Shown here: piece after piece, positions 46,409 to 56,393 of the stretch
Layout of the letters: every line of letters starts with the position of its first letter
Position numbering within the stretch: position 1 is the first letter of the stretch
Assembly: GCA_003194525.1 (NCBI GenBank)
Contig: NBIV01000091.1
Location: 62,001 to 126,000 of the forward strand
Origin: Gracilariopsis chorda
Lineage: Eukaryota > Rhodophyta > Florideophyceae > Gracilariales > Gracilariaceae
DNA length: 64,000 nt
Direction of reading: 5' to 3'
Position numbers and translations under genes: made by a program
Notes under the pieces: generated by a model
Database searches by the model: none
Seen by the model: the letters and a program-made list of their open reading frames with translations, nothing else
Told to the model about the DNA's origin: nothing

Positions 46409-47401
46409 TCAGAGCACCGGCACTGCTGTCAATTCTGGACGGTGCAGATTGCGGGGTCGCACGATTTCGATCATTTCGCTCCGTTTCATAATAGACCGTA
46501 CCACCAGTAAACTAGAAGGCCTTTCATCGTCAGTAGATGCCATCATACCAATTCTTTCCTTACAGATAGCATACCACTGTAGCACATTCTCGTCGAGGTC
46601 TTTGACTTCTCGTACAGAAAACGATCGCAGCTTTTCTTGGCCTTCATCGATGCAAAAATTCTGAAGTTGCATGCATAGAATAATAAGACTTGCGCTCATA
46701 TTCACCGAATAGTTCAAACGACTTTGCAATATTCTTCATCTTGCAACTAACCTTCCAGAAGCCTGCTCAACGCGAATGCACAAAGAACACAAGAAAACGT
46801 TAAACGATTTTTCATACCAATAATAAACCTGTGAAGCCGGTATTGGTGTGATAAGATTATCAGTACAGACATACTCTTCTTTACTAACAATGTAAAATTT
46901 TACGGAGAGGTTCCAGCTATTCAGGTACTCGAAACGTTTTGTAGGGACATAAGTCAAAGAGTCATGAGTAGACCCAACGCATTTAGCAGAAGCAAATAAA
47001 ATCTGCCATCAGAGTCTACCACTGCCTGAAAAGAGATTGCGTAGATACCATTTCGGCAATAATATTTCGGAGCGTTGAACATAGGTGGCTTTATCTCAAT
47101 GCAGAATTCATCAATTGCTCTAATGCAGCCAGTGAAAGGGCTGACTTGTGACCTACAAAGTTTGAATCCGTTTGAAACCGTTTGAAAGGTCTTATAGTGC
47201 TTCCAACTGGTCGGTAATTCCGGGAAGGGTTAGTATGTTAGAAAATGTGTTGCACGTTTCTTTGAAAACACTATACACAGTCGAACGTTTCGTTTGGAAC
47301 AATTGATGTATCGTATCAAATGACCCACCTGCAATTCTACTTAAGGTTATGTACAGTCGCAGTTCCGTAGAAATGGTTAGATGTCTAGATCTTCTTCTCA
47401 T
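46409..47401 (-). pseudogene. PIF/Harbinger-type transposase relic
   Basis: This is a DDE transposase of the Harbinger/DDE_4 kind. The N-terminal part (47192-47401) has RRRSRHLTISTELRLYITL and a helix-turn-helix-like SFDTIHQLFQTKRSTVYSVF. Next, in other frames, come GCIRAIDEFCIEIKPP with the first Asp, YAISFQAVVDSDGRF with the second, and a third block near SKEEYVCTDNLITPI. IRVEQASGRLVARW is the classic C-terminal box and LQNFCID follows. There is a stop after 47192 and about two frameshifts (near 46960-46985 and near 46735), so it cannot make a transposase. No inverted repeats or second (Myb-like) gene were identified. Confidence 0.75.
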
Positions 47402-48850
47402 CTCTTCATTTTTTTATATAAAAGAAGAGGGCAAGCGCATCATTCTGTGAAAAGTTTTGCGGCTCATCCGATAGTTACGCTTGAACGTGGTATTGCTCAG
47501 AAAGTTGGTAATGGAATTGAAAGTGATGTCTTGACGAGTTACAGATGGTGAAACGTGCAATCTTGTAGAAAACTTTCTACGGGAAATGAGTTTTGCAGTG
47601 TCTAATCCAGAGTGATTAAGCGCTGCTCTTCGATGCTGCTATGTAGAATAACGGATATGAAGATAGTATGCATGCGGAAAAAGGTGAATCGTTTGCACAC
47701 GTACGATGGGTGTTGTCAACTAGAAAAATCATTGTTGGAAGATCTGAGATAGGATCTGTCTACAGACTGGACTGCTGTTTTGACCTGTGTTTGAATAGGG
47801 GTCAATATGGTCTCTCTTACTTCAATTTACAGCCTCTTATTTTATTAATTGTAAAGCATTCACTCGTTTTGGGCGTGAACGTCACGCTTATTCAGAAACC
47901 GCCTCAATACTTTCGCTACAAGCCCTCCTTGAGAAGCAATATAAAGAGATGCACGGACTAGCCTGCTTCTCTTGAGAGCTGGGGAGGCAGTCAAAAAAAC
48001 ATTCACAACCAATTGATTATCTCATCCTCTTCGTTATACATGGAATATCTCCCTGTATTACACTTCTGTATTACACCACCTTCCTCATCACATTGGCTTT
48101 TCAAGGGAATCGCAGAAGCACAGTTGTTAAAGCTCTTCTAATCTGTGAAGGGGTACAAGCTATGTAAGATAGTGAGGGCTGGAGAAGACTGGTACTGAAC
48201 ATCTTTCCAGAACCAGGACCGACACACTGTCGATGACTGGAACTAACGAGATCTTCACTTAACCGTGAGCTTTCTACCTATACTAACTGAGTGGTCGTCT
48301 ATTTAAGTCATCAAGTGGACGTAGCACTGAACGGGTGTTTCTCCATTGCAAGTTAAGTAGGGGGCGCCGGATAGGCAACGGCGATCTCTGTGAGTCGCTC
48401 TGTTGAGTTTCTTCGTCTCATATTCTGTAGCATACTTCTTATCTTATAGTACTTCAAACTTCAAGCATACGGTTTTAACCTCTTGTTTATGCAAATATGA
48501 GCACAGCAGCTCAATCAATGCTACAATCATATCAGCGCGATCTGCGAACCAAATGCCCGGGCCTGCGCGCGGCATCAATATCGGTCGAGCTTACGTCTCC
48601 ACAATTCTCTAATTCTCGGCGATACATTGCCTTTCGATCTGTAGTAAGCGCCCCGTTTCTCAAACCATTTTCTAACTGTAGCTTTCTCGTATCACCAGAC
48701 GTTTTTGCCAGCGTTGCGTACGCAGTCTGCTGTGAACGGTCATTTCTTCTTGTTTTGGGTCCAAAAATTGGATACCGCACATTATGCCGAAGTCAGTAAA
48801 AGGTCTAAAGTATAGCTCTGTCAGGGAAATAGCGCACTGGTAGTTATGCG
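47402..48850. other. No supported gene; one coding-like scrap
   Basis: Mostly unremarkable sequence between the Harbinger relic and the piggyBac. The minus frame at 48532-48780 (SQQTAYATLAKTSGDTRKLQ) reads like protein but is short and unrecognised. Confidence 0.35.
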
Positions 48851-49079
48851 CTAGTGTCTATCTGACCAGTGACCTCATATGAGGTCAATTTTAATTACTC
48901 TAGAACTTTATCAAAATCTTAAAACTTTTCCAAAACCTTTTTCCCTTTGATCTTCTCATCATGTCTTTTACACCGGTAGTGCTGAACCATGTCCAAAACG
49001 CATCACCAACGGTCGTAGCTGTCACATCAAGCTCTATTGTCAACAAAATTCGTACACAATGGCCCCGTCCACAGATCTT
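48851..49079 (+). repeat. piggyBac left inverted repeat
   Basis: This pairs with 51763-51991. It includes the palindrome GACCTCATATGAGGTC at 48881-48896 and the first 40 codons of the transposase. Confidence 0.85.
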
Positions 49080-51098
49080 CGCAGAACTGTTGGAACAACT
49101 GTCAACAGCCGTTCTCGTCTGGTTACAAATGACGCTGAATGCAAACGTTATTATGGATCTCTATGGAAGTGAACAACGGTACAAGGTTCTGTCCTCAATG
49201 TTCACATTCGTAAGGTCAACAATCGAAATCTTACTTTTCTAACTGTGAAGTTTAGTCTACCGAACCGAGAAAAAGAAGTAAATCTACCTCTATCTAGTGT
49301 CAAACTAGGTACCGGTGTTGACGAAGCCGTGAATGCTGCAGAAGAGCCTACTACCGAGTTTGAACCCATTAATACGCAAAATGTAGAGGAAGATGCTTTT
49401 GTGACACTATCTCAGATGCAAGTTTTGCAGCCGCAAACAAGTTAATTAGGCGAAAATGCACCTGTCCAGTCAACTGTGATTCATGTTCGTGTGTGGGAAA
49501 CCTGTACGACGTTGAGTCCTCTGAATGGTTTTACGCAAATGCATCAGTGGAAAGTGGTTGGCCCAGCCGGAAATTTTATCTCACCCCGTCATGTTCCTCC
49601 AAACATGAGTGCATTAGATTCCTTCCTTTGGATGTTCCCTATGCAGCATTTGCAGTTCATAGTGAACAGAACAAATGTTCGGTTAGAAAGCAAAGACGTT
49701 CGGAGGACTTCAGGGGGATAATTGCTCAAATTCGTTGGATTTCTTATCCTCATGACTCGCATTGAGTTCTCTAACAGACGGGATCTTTGGAGCCCTGAGC
49801 CTTTTTCTAAGTTTATTCCTCAGCCAATTATTGGTCTTGCGATGTCATGGAACAGATTTGAAATGCTTAGAAGTTCAATATGATTCGGCGGAAATGGTGT
49901 GACTGAAGAGCAGGGAATCGCGCGTTTGTCCTTCGTAGCAGATTTCGTGAAGGCAATCAATGACCATCGTCGGTCTTTTGTCACGCCATCACATGCCTTA
50001 TGTGTTGACGAAGGAATGTCACGATGGTACGGATTAGGCGGTAATTGGATTATTGTCGGGCTTCCACACTATACGGCATTAGATAGAAAGCCGGAAAATG
50101 GTCTTGACAAGAAGGGCGTATGTTGTGCACGAAGTGGCATAATGCTCAACATTGAGCTCAATATGGGTGTAAATATTCCGGAACAAGTTTTTGATTCTTA
50201 TAACGCCCATGGAACGGCAGTCTTACTTCGCTTCGTGCAACCATGGTTTGGATCAGAAAGGGTGGTATGTGCGGATTCCTTTTTTGCGTCTGTCAGTACC
50301 GCGAAAGCATTACTGGAGAATGGTTTAAGGTTTACTGGAGTTGTCAAAAATGCTACTCGTGAATATCCCATGAAACATCTCTCTAAAATTACTTTATCGG
50401 ACAGGGGCGATTTTGTATCTATCCTATCGAAAGGAAGCATTATCAATAATGATATAATGGCTGTAATGTGGATGAACAGAGAAAGAAGGTATTTCGTATC
50501 AACCTCTGGCACGGTTAATCCTGGCTCTCCTATTATTCGAGAAAGGTGGAGACGGGAGGGAAATATTTTTAAGAAAGTGGAATTGGAGGTCAGAATTCCC
50601 GAATTGTGTGAAGAGTATTACAAAAACTGTTCAATGGTCGATCGCCATAACAGATGCAGACAAGATGATCTGAATCTGGAGAAGAAAATTGAAGTGAAAA
50701 AGTGGTCATTTCGAATGCACTGCTCTCTTTTATCGATTTGTACTGTGGACGCGTGGATGTTGTACAAAGCTGCAAATGGAACCAGAAACGTGAAAAATCC
50801 GCACCACTTCTATTGCCAATTGGCTGATGCACTAATTGAGAATACATGGGATACCACAGGTCTAATGAGTAGAGATGAGCAAGAAGGTAACAATGCTCAT
50901 AAGAAGCCAACGTTTGCATGCACTGGCTTGCATTTAATGCCGACGAATAAAAGGAGAAAAGACAAGGATGGAAAGATTACAAAAGCTTTATATCAAGGAC
51001 GATGCAATTTCTGCAAAGGTAATAAAAAGTCCACGTTTTTATGTTCGGAGTGCTATGTCAGAAAGAAAAATGAAATTTTTATGTCACACTGGTACTAA
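48961..51098 (+). pseudogene. piggyBac (PGBD4-like) transposase, three stops and one frameshift
   Basis: The DNA transposase of the DDE_Tnp_1_7 family cuts and pastes without footprints in intact relatives. The 5' frame (48961-49242) starts MSFTPVVLNHV. From 49245 on, all homologous blocks lie in one other frame, interrupted by stops at about 49443, 49719 and 49890. Motifs are LSPLNGFTQMH, LDSFLWMFPMQH, RRDLWSPEPF, the catalytic LCVDEGMSRWYGLGG, RVVCADSFFASV and MVDRHNRCRQDDL. The C-terminal zinc ribbon is CNFCKGNKK...CSEC. The last 399 codons (49899-51098) are uninterrupted. The family's three catalytic Asp appear retained. Confidence 0.85.
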
Positions 51099-51529
51099 TA
51101 GAGGTTGTTTTATGAAATAAATTGAAGAATATGACGGTGTAATGAAGTTTAGAGGCTTATAAAGATGTCCAAAATCTTGTCAACCTTGGGTTTTTATCTT
51201 AAAAATCTATGATTGAGTGCAAAAGTTTAAAAATAGTTCGTTTTACTTTTAGTTACCTACTAATTCAATCCGCAGTTTTTAAATGGTTAGATTATTTAAA
51301 TTATATGATGAAACTGCCCCTTCAACAGATATCAACGTATTCTTTCTGCTTTTAAAATCGATGTAACAAACATTCTGATAGTAAAATGATATTTAGAATT
51401 AGTCGAGCTCCCGAAGGAGTTTTGGAGTTAATGAAATCCAGCAGGGTTCAACCTCATGGTTTGTTGCTTGCATGTGACCTAAAGACTACTGGGCTGCTGT
51501 TATGGCTCAGTGGTCGTCTTCTACAAGTA

Positions 51530-51765
51530 CTTATAGTTGAAAGACCACCCAGTTTGCCATGTTGCAAGTTCAAAATGTGAATTGTGGGGCCATGCGGATC
51601 AGATATCAATTTCTTTTTAATTTTGGGTGCCGTTGCGCTGAACGTATATGCGGTCAGCGCAACTGCACGCAAACTTAAATAAAAATTGATATCTGATCTG
51701 CATGGCCTCATATTTCAAATTTCGAACTTGAAACATGGCTAACAAGGTGGTTTTTGAACTATAAG
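51530..51765. repeat. 236-bp palindrome (foldback element)
   Basis: It starts CTTATAGTTGAAAGACCACC and ends with its near inverse GGTGGTTTTTGAACTATAAG. Arms of about 100 bases pair almost fully, and the centre has a further stem GTTGCGCTGA/TCAGCGCAAC. It directly abuts the piggyBac right repeat. It looks like a MITE or foldback insertion. Confidence 0.8.
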
Positions 51766-51991
51766 ATCCGTGGACAGGGTCATTATGTACGAATGGTTTT
51801 GATGATAGTTCTTGATGTGACACCTACGACTGTTGGTGATGTGTTGTGGACATGGTTCAGCGCTGCCGGAGTAGAAGACATGATGAGAAGATTAAAGTGA
51901 AAAAGTTTTTGGAAAAGTTTTAAGATTTTGATAAAGTTCTAGAGTAATTAAAATTGACCTCATATGAGGTCGCTGGTCAGATAGACACTAG
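51763..51991 (-). repeat. piggyBac right inverted repeat
   Basis: This is the inverse of 48851-49079. Read on the minus strand it contains ATG and an N-terminal-like frame (MSSTPAALNHVHNTSPTVV) that soon ends in stops. Confidence 0.85.
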
Positions 51992-52020
51992 GAAGGAACC
52001 GGCAATCCAAAATATGCAGC

Positions 52021-52024
52021 TTAG
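52021..52024. repeat. Target-site duplication TTAG (left)
   Basis: TTAG flanks the left inverted repeat and recurs at 56622-56625 directly after the right one. A 4-bp duplication is consistent with a cut-and-paste transposase. Confidence 0.75.
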
Positions 52025-52250
52025 CCCCATGACACTTGGGTGACGAATTTTCGTCACCGTATTTTTTGGGTGAACTGGGTGATTCGGTCCCACTGCACCC
52101 TGCGTCGGTGACGGTGCGCGATGCTTGGGTGAACATCACCGACCCTCGGTGAATTCACCCAGCATGTCACCCTGGAATGAGCTTGACTAGACGGGCTTTT
52201 CGGCTCTTCTACGAAACTTTGGCCAGTTCCGTGCCCTCTACGATCGCTCA
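52025..52250 (+). repeat. Left inverted repeat of the nuclease-bearing transposon
   Basis: It is dense in GGGTGA/TCACCC motifs, seen singly and as inverted pairs such as GGTGAATTCACC. It ends in GGCCAGTTCCGTGCCCT and pairs with about 56396-56621 with few mismatches. Confidence 0.85.
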
Positions 52251-52396
52251 ATACAACGAATCTAATCAACCTCAAGAGCTTTGCGTTGTAACAACTTGAA
52301 TTGTCGACAACGCGACCTGGTTTATTGCCGACAACTCTATAATTGCGCACAATACATCATCTCTTTTACATGATGAATACCCTCGCAGAAAAGGCC

Positions 52397-52975
52397 TTAT
52401 AATGTACTGTTTTTCAGCTTTTCGAGTTCATGTCTTGGAATTGTTGCTCTGACTAACATGCGATCACTGTGCCATGAATTCCAACATGCAGAAGGTATTG
52501 CCTGCCTACATGTGCGGCACCATTGTGTTTGCCTTGAACCTCCCTTTTTTCTATACTGCTTCCCATTCTTACGAATTGTGTGACTGTACGAACACAAGCA
52601 ACAGTATGAAGGTTTTGATTTGACCTTTTCATGTGGTAGTGAGCGCGATAAACGTCGTTGTGTTTCACCAATCCTGTTGTGCTTCTAGACCACATTCCGT
52701 TTGAACAGTGGAGCAATATTGCTCTCACGCGATTGCTCTTGTACACTTTGAACTATGTTTTGACTTCGACATATCTGCTTTGAACACTCCTTTTGCCATA
52801 AAACTTTGAATTCTTTTGCAAGTTGACGAGCATAATCTGCGAATGATGATGATCTCGAAACATTATGACGAAGCTCCCGATACCCGTACTTGTTCGCAAC
52901 TTTACAAACGTCGTCAGGGAGCGCACCGCTATTTTTCGCTCGCGATAATCTATGTACCACTGCTGCATTTTTCAC
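52397..52975 (-). pseudogene. C-terminal zinc-ribbon part of the transposon protein, one in-frame stop
   Basis: One frame runs from about 52975 to 52397 with a single TAG near 52686. Before the stop it is helical and basic (DYARQLAKEFKVLWQKECS). After it come SYCCLCSYSHTIRKNG, TQWCRTC and CWNSWHSDRM. The C-x2-C...C-x2-C...C-x-x-x-WH pattern resembles the C-terminal zinc ribbons of piggyBac-like and related transposases. The stop would remove the ribbon, so this copy is probably not fully active. Confidence 0.6.
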
Positions 52976-53828
52976 CTACCTGGGCACACAAAAGTCTTCC
53001 GATGATGCTCACGATTGGGTTTTCAGAAGCATTTGTTAAACAAAGCGAGGTTAGTGCGCGACTGAACTCATCAACGCCACCTTTCAGGTGATTCCAATAG
53101 ACTAGAACGGTCAGTCTAATCATACGAGCGGGTGGAAGTGTACCTTGCTGCCTGACCAGAGCTCGATACGCCTGGCTGAGGCTGTAGTAAGTTGCGTAAG
53201 AATGAAGATCTGTCGCATGCGACGATCTTAACATAGAATCGTATTCTTCAGGAATATGTCGGGCTTCTTTCCCAATCCAATTAAAGGCAGTTGCACGTAT
53301 TGCTGCTAATATATAGCTATAAATTGAAAGTATCGACGGAACAAACTCAATAAGAGCGACATAAATTATCTCTCCCATTCCACAGTTACTCCCTTTGGCT
53401 ACAACAAAGCACACAGTTTTCGTTTGAAGGCACATGGCATGGTGCAAGCATTGTAGTCGGTATTCTGTTGATGAAACCAGGTCATGAAATACCTCTGCAG
53501 CATCTGCACTGTGCCCAACCTCACGAATAAAATTTGCAGCACCGTATCTACGTCGGACATTTCTTGCAGATTCGATAGTACGCAAAGCGCTCATGGTCTT
53601 GACCTCCAAAGCACATACTGTGCGACATTGTTCATCATCAATGTAAACCATTACACCGTCTGGACTGTCGGAAACCATTGCATCAAATCGCGACGTGACC
53701 AGCCCTACCGTCCTAATGTAGTCCACGACAAGTTTGCGTTCTCCTTGATTCACCGTTTTTGAACTCCATAGTTTGACATGAGAGCAATCAAAAAAACTGC
53801 GGTAGTGCCTTAAGGACCTGTCCCTCAT
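52950..53828 (-). CDS. YqaJ/lambda-exonuclease-like nuclease region of the transposon
   Basis: This is a PD-(D/E)XK nuclease fold. The Glu in FNEGQVL lies just upstream in the preceding frame. SDSPDGVMVY (about 53660) supplies the Asp, and CALEVKTMS (about 53600) supplies the E-x-K pair. YRLQCLHHAMCLQ (about 53450) matches the later Gln/His helix of YqaJ-type exonucleases. Such enzymes resect DNA ends in phage recombination. Start at 53828 is only the first ATG; the homologous reading more likely joins the upstream frame at the seven-T run. After LLCAQ a GTAGGT donor-like site or a frameshift leads to the next part. Confidence 0.65.
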   Translation of the reverse strand: MRDRSLRHYRSFFDCSHVKLWSSKTVNQGERKLVVDYIRTVGLVTSRFDAMVSDSPDGVMVYIDDEQCRTVCALEVKTMSALRTIESARNVRRRYGAANFIREVGHSADAAEVFHDLVSSTEYRLQCLHHAMCLQTKTVCFVVAKGSNCGMGEIIYVALIEFVPSILSIYSYILAAIRATAFNWIGKEARHIPEEYDSMLRSSHATDLHSYATYYSLSQAYRALVRQQGTLPPARMIRLTVLVYWNHLKGGVDEFSRALTSLCLTNASENPIVSIIGRLLCAQVGEKCSSGT

Positions 53829-55425
53829 TGAATGTACCTTTCTTCATTCCAGCCGTGCTGACAAGCTGTTTCATCACCCAGGACTCCAACGACCTGCTGT
53901 ACAAGTCTTCCCGTAGCTTCTTCATTTCTGCCTGCGTTTGCTGCTCCTCCGAAAGGGGCTCCGAGATAGTTTCATGTAGCGCAACAGCTCCGCTTTGAAT
54001 ATCAGCTTGCAGCTTGATGATCTTGTCAATGACTTCCCCTTTTCTTAGTGCGCCAGAAAGAAAACAACCAATACGATTCATGGCTGACAAAAGGTCTGCT
54101 TTTGTCTTCCTGTTTAGTTCTGCAACGGTAAAGGACAATAGAAAAGCCTTAGTTTCCTGAAATGGACTTTCTGCAGTAGCAGACGCAGTATTCATATTAA
54201 GAACTTCACATAGACTTTGGAAGCGCAACCGTAAAACGCTCTTAGCCTCTTCGGAACTTTCCGGGAAACGTGACATACCGTCTCCTGTTAGCTTACCCCA
54301 CATATGCTCCGCTAACGCCTGGATATTGATCTCATAGTTGTTTGCAAGAACGCGAAGAAAATTGCTCGTTGTTCGCGAATTATACTGAAAGGCCCTTGCC
54401 AAAAACCATCCATGATCTTTGGATTGCAGCACGGTGATTTCAGTCACCCCAGCGAGTACTTGTGCCACTTTTGATCGTGATTGATAGGGTAGAAGGACGC
54501 CGTTTTGGTATGGGGCCACATTGGGCTCTGCAACTCTCTCATACACACGATGAAATTCTTCAAGATGTTCCCGGCACTTGAATAATCTGAATCCGGTCTT
54601 TGTTATTAGCGTAAACTTTGATGGTTTAAACATTTCATCGTTGTTGTGGTAAACAGCAGAAACACGCCCACTATATCTCTCCCGGTAGACAATAGCCTCC
54701 ACTGGGCGGCCAGAGACAGTGTGAGGCTTACGTCGGGCTGAGTAAACTGCACGACAGCCCTTTTCACTCACTTCAACACCCTTATGCCGTTTCCGTAATG
54801 GTCCGTCGCCGAAAATGAATGGATAGTCCAAAGAGCGTTTGTGTGTGCCAAGCACAGTAGCACCCAGTCTGTCATTCAGAAAGTCAATTGCGCATTGATG
54901 ACCATAACCACGATCAGCGGCAAATGTACGGTCAGTCATCGGTCGAATAGGCCCCGTGGTTGGTACCCCTTGAAGCAATCGTATGAGTCTCTCCCATATA
55001 TCGATTGACTTTTCACCTGTTCGTGAATACTGACTGGCAAGAAAGACAGGGTTCAGAGCAGAACAAATTGCATTGTTGACTGGACCTAATGCCTTTTTCG
55101 GATTGTTGACGTGACTCATTGCCGTCAATTGGGCTACAGCTCTAGATCGTAATCTCTGATGATCGTCGTCGAGAATGCGAATTGTCTGTTGCGAGATTAA
55201 CAAGAAAAGCCTATTGATTGCAGCAAACTCGTCTTCCAACTCCGTCACCAAAGAGTTCGCTCGAAGGGGTATATTTGACCAACCACTACCACACTGTTCT
55301 ACTCGCTGTCTTCTGCCAACAGTACAGCAGAGCGCAGACCACACTTGGTTGTATCGTTCTCCATTTATGCCAATCTGAAAGAAAAAAACTCTTTGTTTTC
55401 CCGGGAGGTCATGGTAGAAACACAT
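53788..55425 (-). CDS. DDE-like transposase region of the transposon
   Basis: The useful reading begins at 55374 (IGINGERYNQVW). Candidate catalytic residues are the Asp run in TIRILDDDHQRLRSRAVA (about 55160) and the Asp in RTFAADRGYGHQCAIDF (about 54915). The blocks GATVLGTHKRSLDYPFIFG, VSEKGCRAVYSARR and GWFLARAFQYNSRTTSNF follow. A third acidic residue cannot be placed by eye. The frame ends at UUU-UUU-UGA after FNEGQVLKALPQFF, where the nuclease fold has already begun (GTFNEGQVLKALPQ). So transposase and nuclease were one protein, or are joined by a +1 shift. Confidence 0.6.
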   Translation of the reverse strand: MCFYHDLPGKQRVFFFQIGINGERYNQVWSALCCTVGRRQRVEQCGSGWSNIPLRANSLVTELEDEFAAINRLFLLISQQTIRILDDDHQRLRSRAVAQLTAMSHVNNPKKALGPVNNAICSALNPVFLASQYSRTGEKSIDIWERLIRLLQGVPTTGPIRPMTDRTFAADRGYGHQCAIDFLNDRLGATVLGTHKRSLDYPFIFGDGPLRKRHKGVEVSEKGCRAVYSARRKPHTVSGRPVEAIVYRERYSGRVSAVYHNNDEMFKPSKFTLITKTGFRLFKCREHLEEFHRVYERVAEPNVAPYQNGVLLPYQSRSKVAQVLAGVTEITVLQSKDHGWFLARAFQYNSRTTSNFLRVLANNYEINIQALAEHMWGKLTGDGMSRFPESSEEAKSVLRLRFQSLCEVLNMNTASATAESPFQETKAFLLSFTVAELNRKTKADLLSAMNRIGCFLSGALRKGEVIDKIIKLQADIQSGAVALHETISEPLSEEQQTQAEMKKLREDLYSRSLESWVMKQLVSTAGMKKGTFNEGQVLKALPQFF

Positions 55426-56393
55426 GAAGAATAAGAAGCTGCAAGAATATGCAGAATTATGATTCCTTTCAGCTCAACCGAGGTCGTGCCCTCTTGCCTT
55501 CTTGCTTTCAAAACTCTGTTCACATTCGTGGCTATCTTTTCCAATAAGTATTCTGGTAGAAAAACGTCAAATGTAGCTAGGCGGGAAAGATCACATTTAC
55601 TAACGCCTCTCTTGTCTTCTGATACCTCCCTTATTTCTTTCGTTACGCTTCGAAGAATTGCGTTCGCTTCATAAACAAATTGGCGACCAAGTTGGACATT
55701 GATTCCGTCAACATCTATCTCGATCGAATCAAAAGGAGAGGAATATGTCCAGTCTTTCAACCCTTGTCCGCGATTGCCTCGATTGCTACCATCAGTACTG
55801 TTTGAATTATTCTCCAGCTCTAAGACATGATTGGACTCCAAGCTGAAATCCATGATGCAGTCCATCTCGTTGCTGAATAGCGATGACCAGACGTCTTCTA
55901 CGGCAACAGTACGTGCTTCAACAGCATTTGATGTTTTGTACTGAATATTGTCATTTGTTCTGTTGTCAAACTCCGCTTTAAGGAGGCAGATTTCTTCTTC
56001 AGGTATAAGATGATTGTGATTACGTTGCTCGGTTTGTGAAAGACTTGAAGAACTTTCTGACTCGTTAAAGTCGAGATTGTTGTACTCAAATGAAGTGTCA
56101 TCATCGCTATTGAAAGAATCATTTGCAGTAGATTCAATACTGTTGATGAATTGCTGAAGATTTTGTTCTGAAACGTTTGAAGGCAGTACTGCAAGACCAT
56201 TTTCTGGAGAGCTTTTGTCAGAAATATTAAAGGGAATTGGATACAAGCTGTTCTGGATGGGTGAGGATAGTGACTGCTGATCATGTGCTTCAGATGTACT
56301 GTTTCGCGAGATGGTTAAGTGATCTTGTGAAGCAGAACAACTGGATTTCTTGAGAGGGCTTGGCACAAATGTGTCAACTTTACGTCGACTCAT
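55365..56393 (-). CDS. Transposon protein, N-terminal part (342-aa frame)
   Basis: It starts MSRRKVDTFVPSPLKK at the ATG just inside the right inverted repeat. The first 200 residues are rich in Ser, Asn, Asp and Glu, likely disordered. From about residue 240 it becomes ordered (VNVQLGRQFVYEANAILRS, EYLLEKIATNVNRVLKAR, IIILHILAASYSS). A 47-base intron (55375-55421, GTTTCT...TTTCAG) would join it in phase to the next frame at IGINGERYNQVW. The donor is weak, so a frameshift is the alternative. I cannot assign a function to this part; a DNA-binding role is only a guess. Confidence 0.6.
   Translation of the reverse strand: MSRRKVDTFVPSPLKKSSCSASQDHLTISRNSTSEAHDQQSLSSPIQNSLYPIPFNISDKSSPENGLAVLPSNVSEQNLQQFINSIESTANDSFNSDDDTSFEYNNLDFNESESSSSLSQTEQRNHNHLIPEEEICLLKAEFDNRTNDNIQYKTSNAVEARTVAVEDVWSSLFSNEMDCIMDFSLESNHVLELENNSNSTDGSNRGNRGQGLKDWTYSSPFDSIEIDVDGINVQLGRQFVYEANAILRSVTKEIREVSEDKRGVSKCDLSRLATFDVFLPEYLLEKIATNVNRVLKARRQEGTTSVELKGIIILHILAASYSSCVSTMTSRENKEFFSFRLA

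Larger units (their letters stand above)
48851..51991 (+). mobile_element. piggyBac element with 229-bp inverted repeats
   Basis: The terminal repeats start CTAGTGTCTATCTGACCAG. The left arm (48851-49079) and right arm (51763-51991) are the same length and about 88-90% alike by eye. Each contains the perfect palindrome GACCTCATATGAGGTC. The arms extend past the start codon, so the right end carries an inverted copy of about 40 N-terminal codons. One transposase gene lies between. A 236-bp palindrome separates it from the right arm. The TTAA target typical of piggyBac is not found at either end. Confidence 0.85.

Noticed and set aside
46218-46409. Second (Myb-like) gene of the Harbinger element
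   Set aside because: The short minus frame next to the transposase has no SANT/Myb pattern and shares its region with other open frames.
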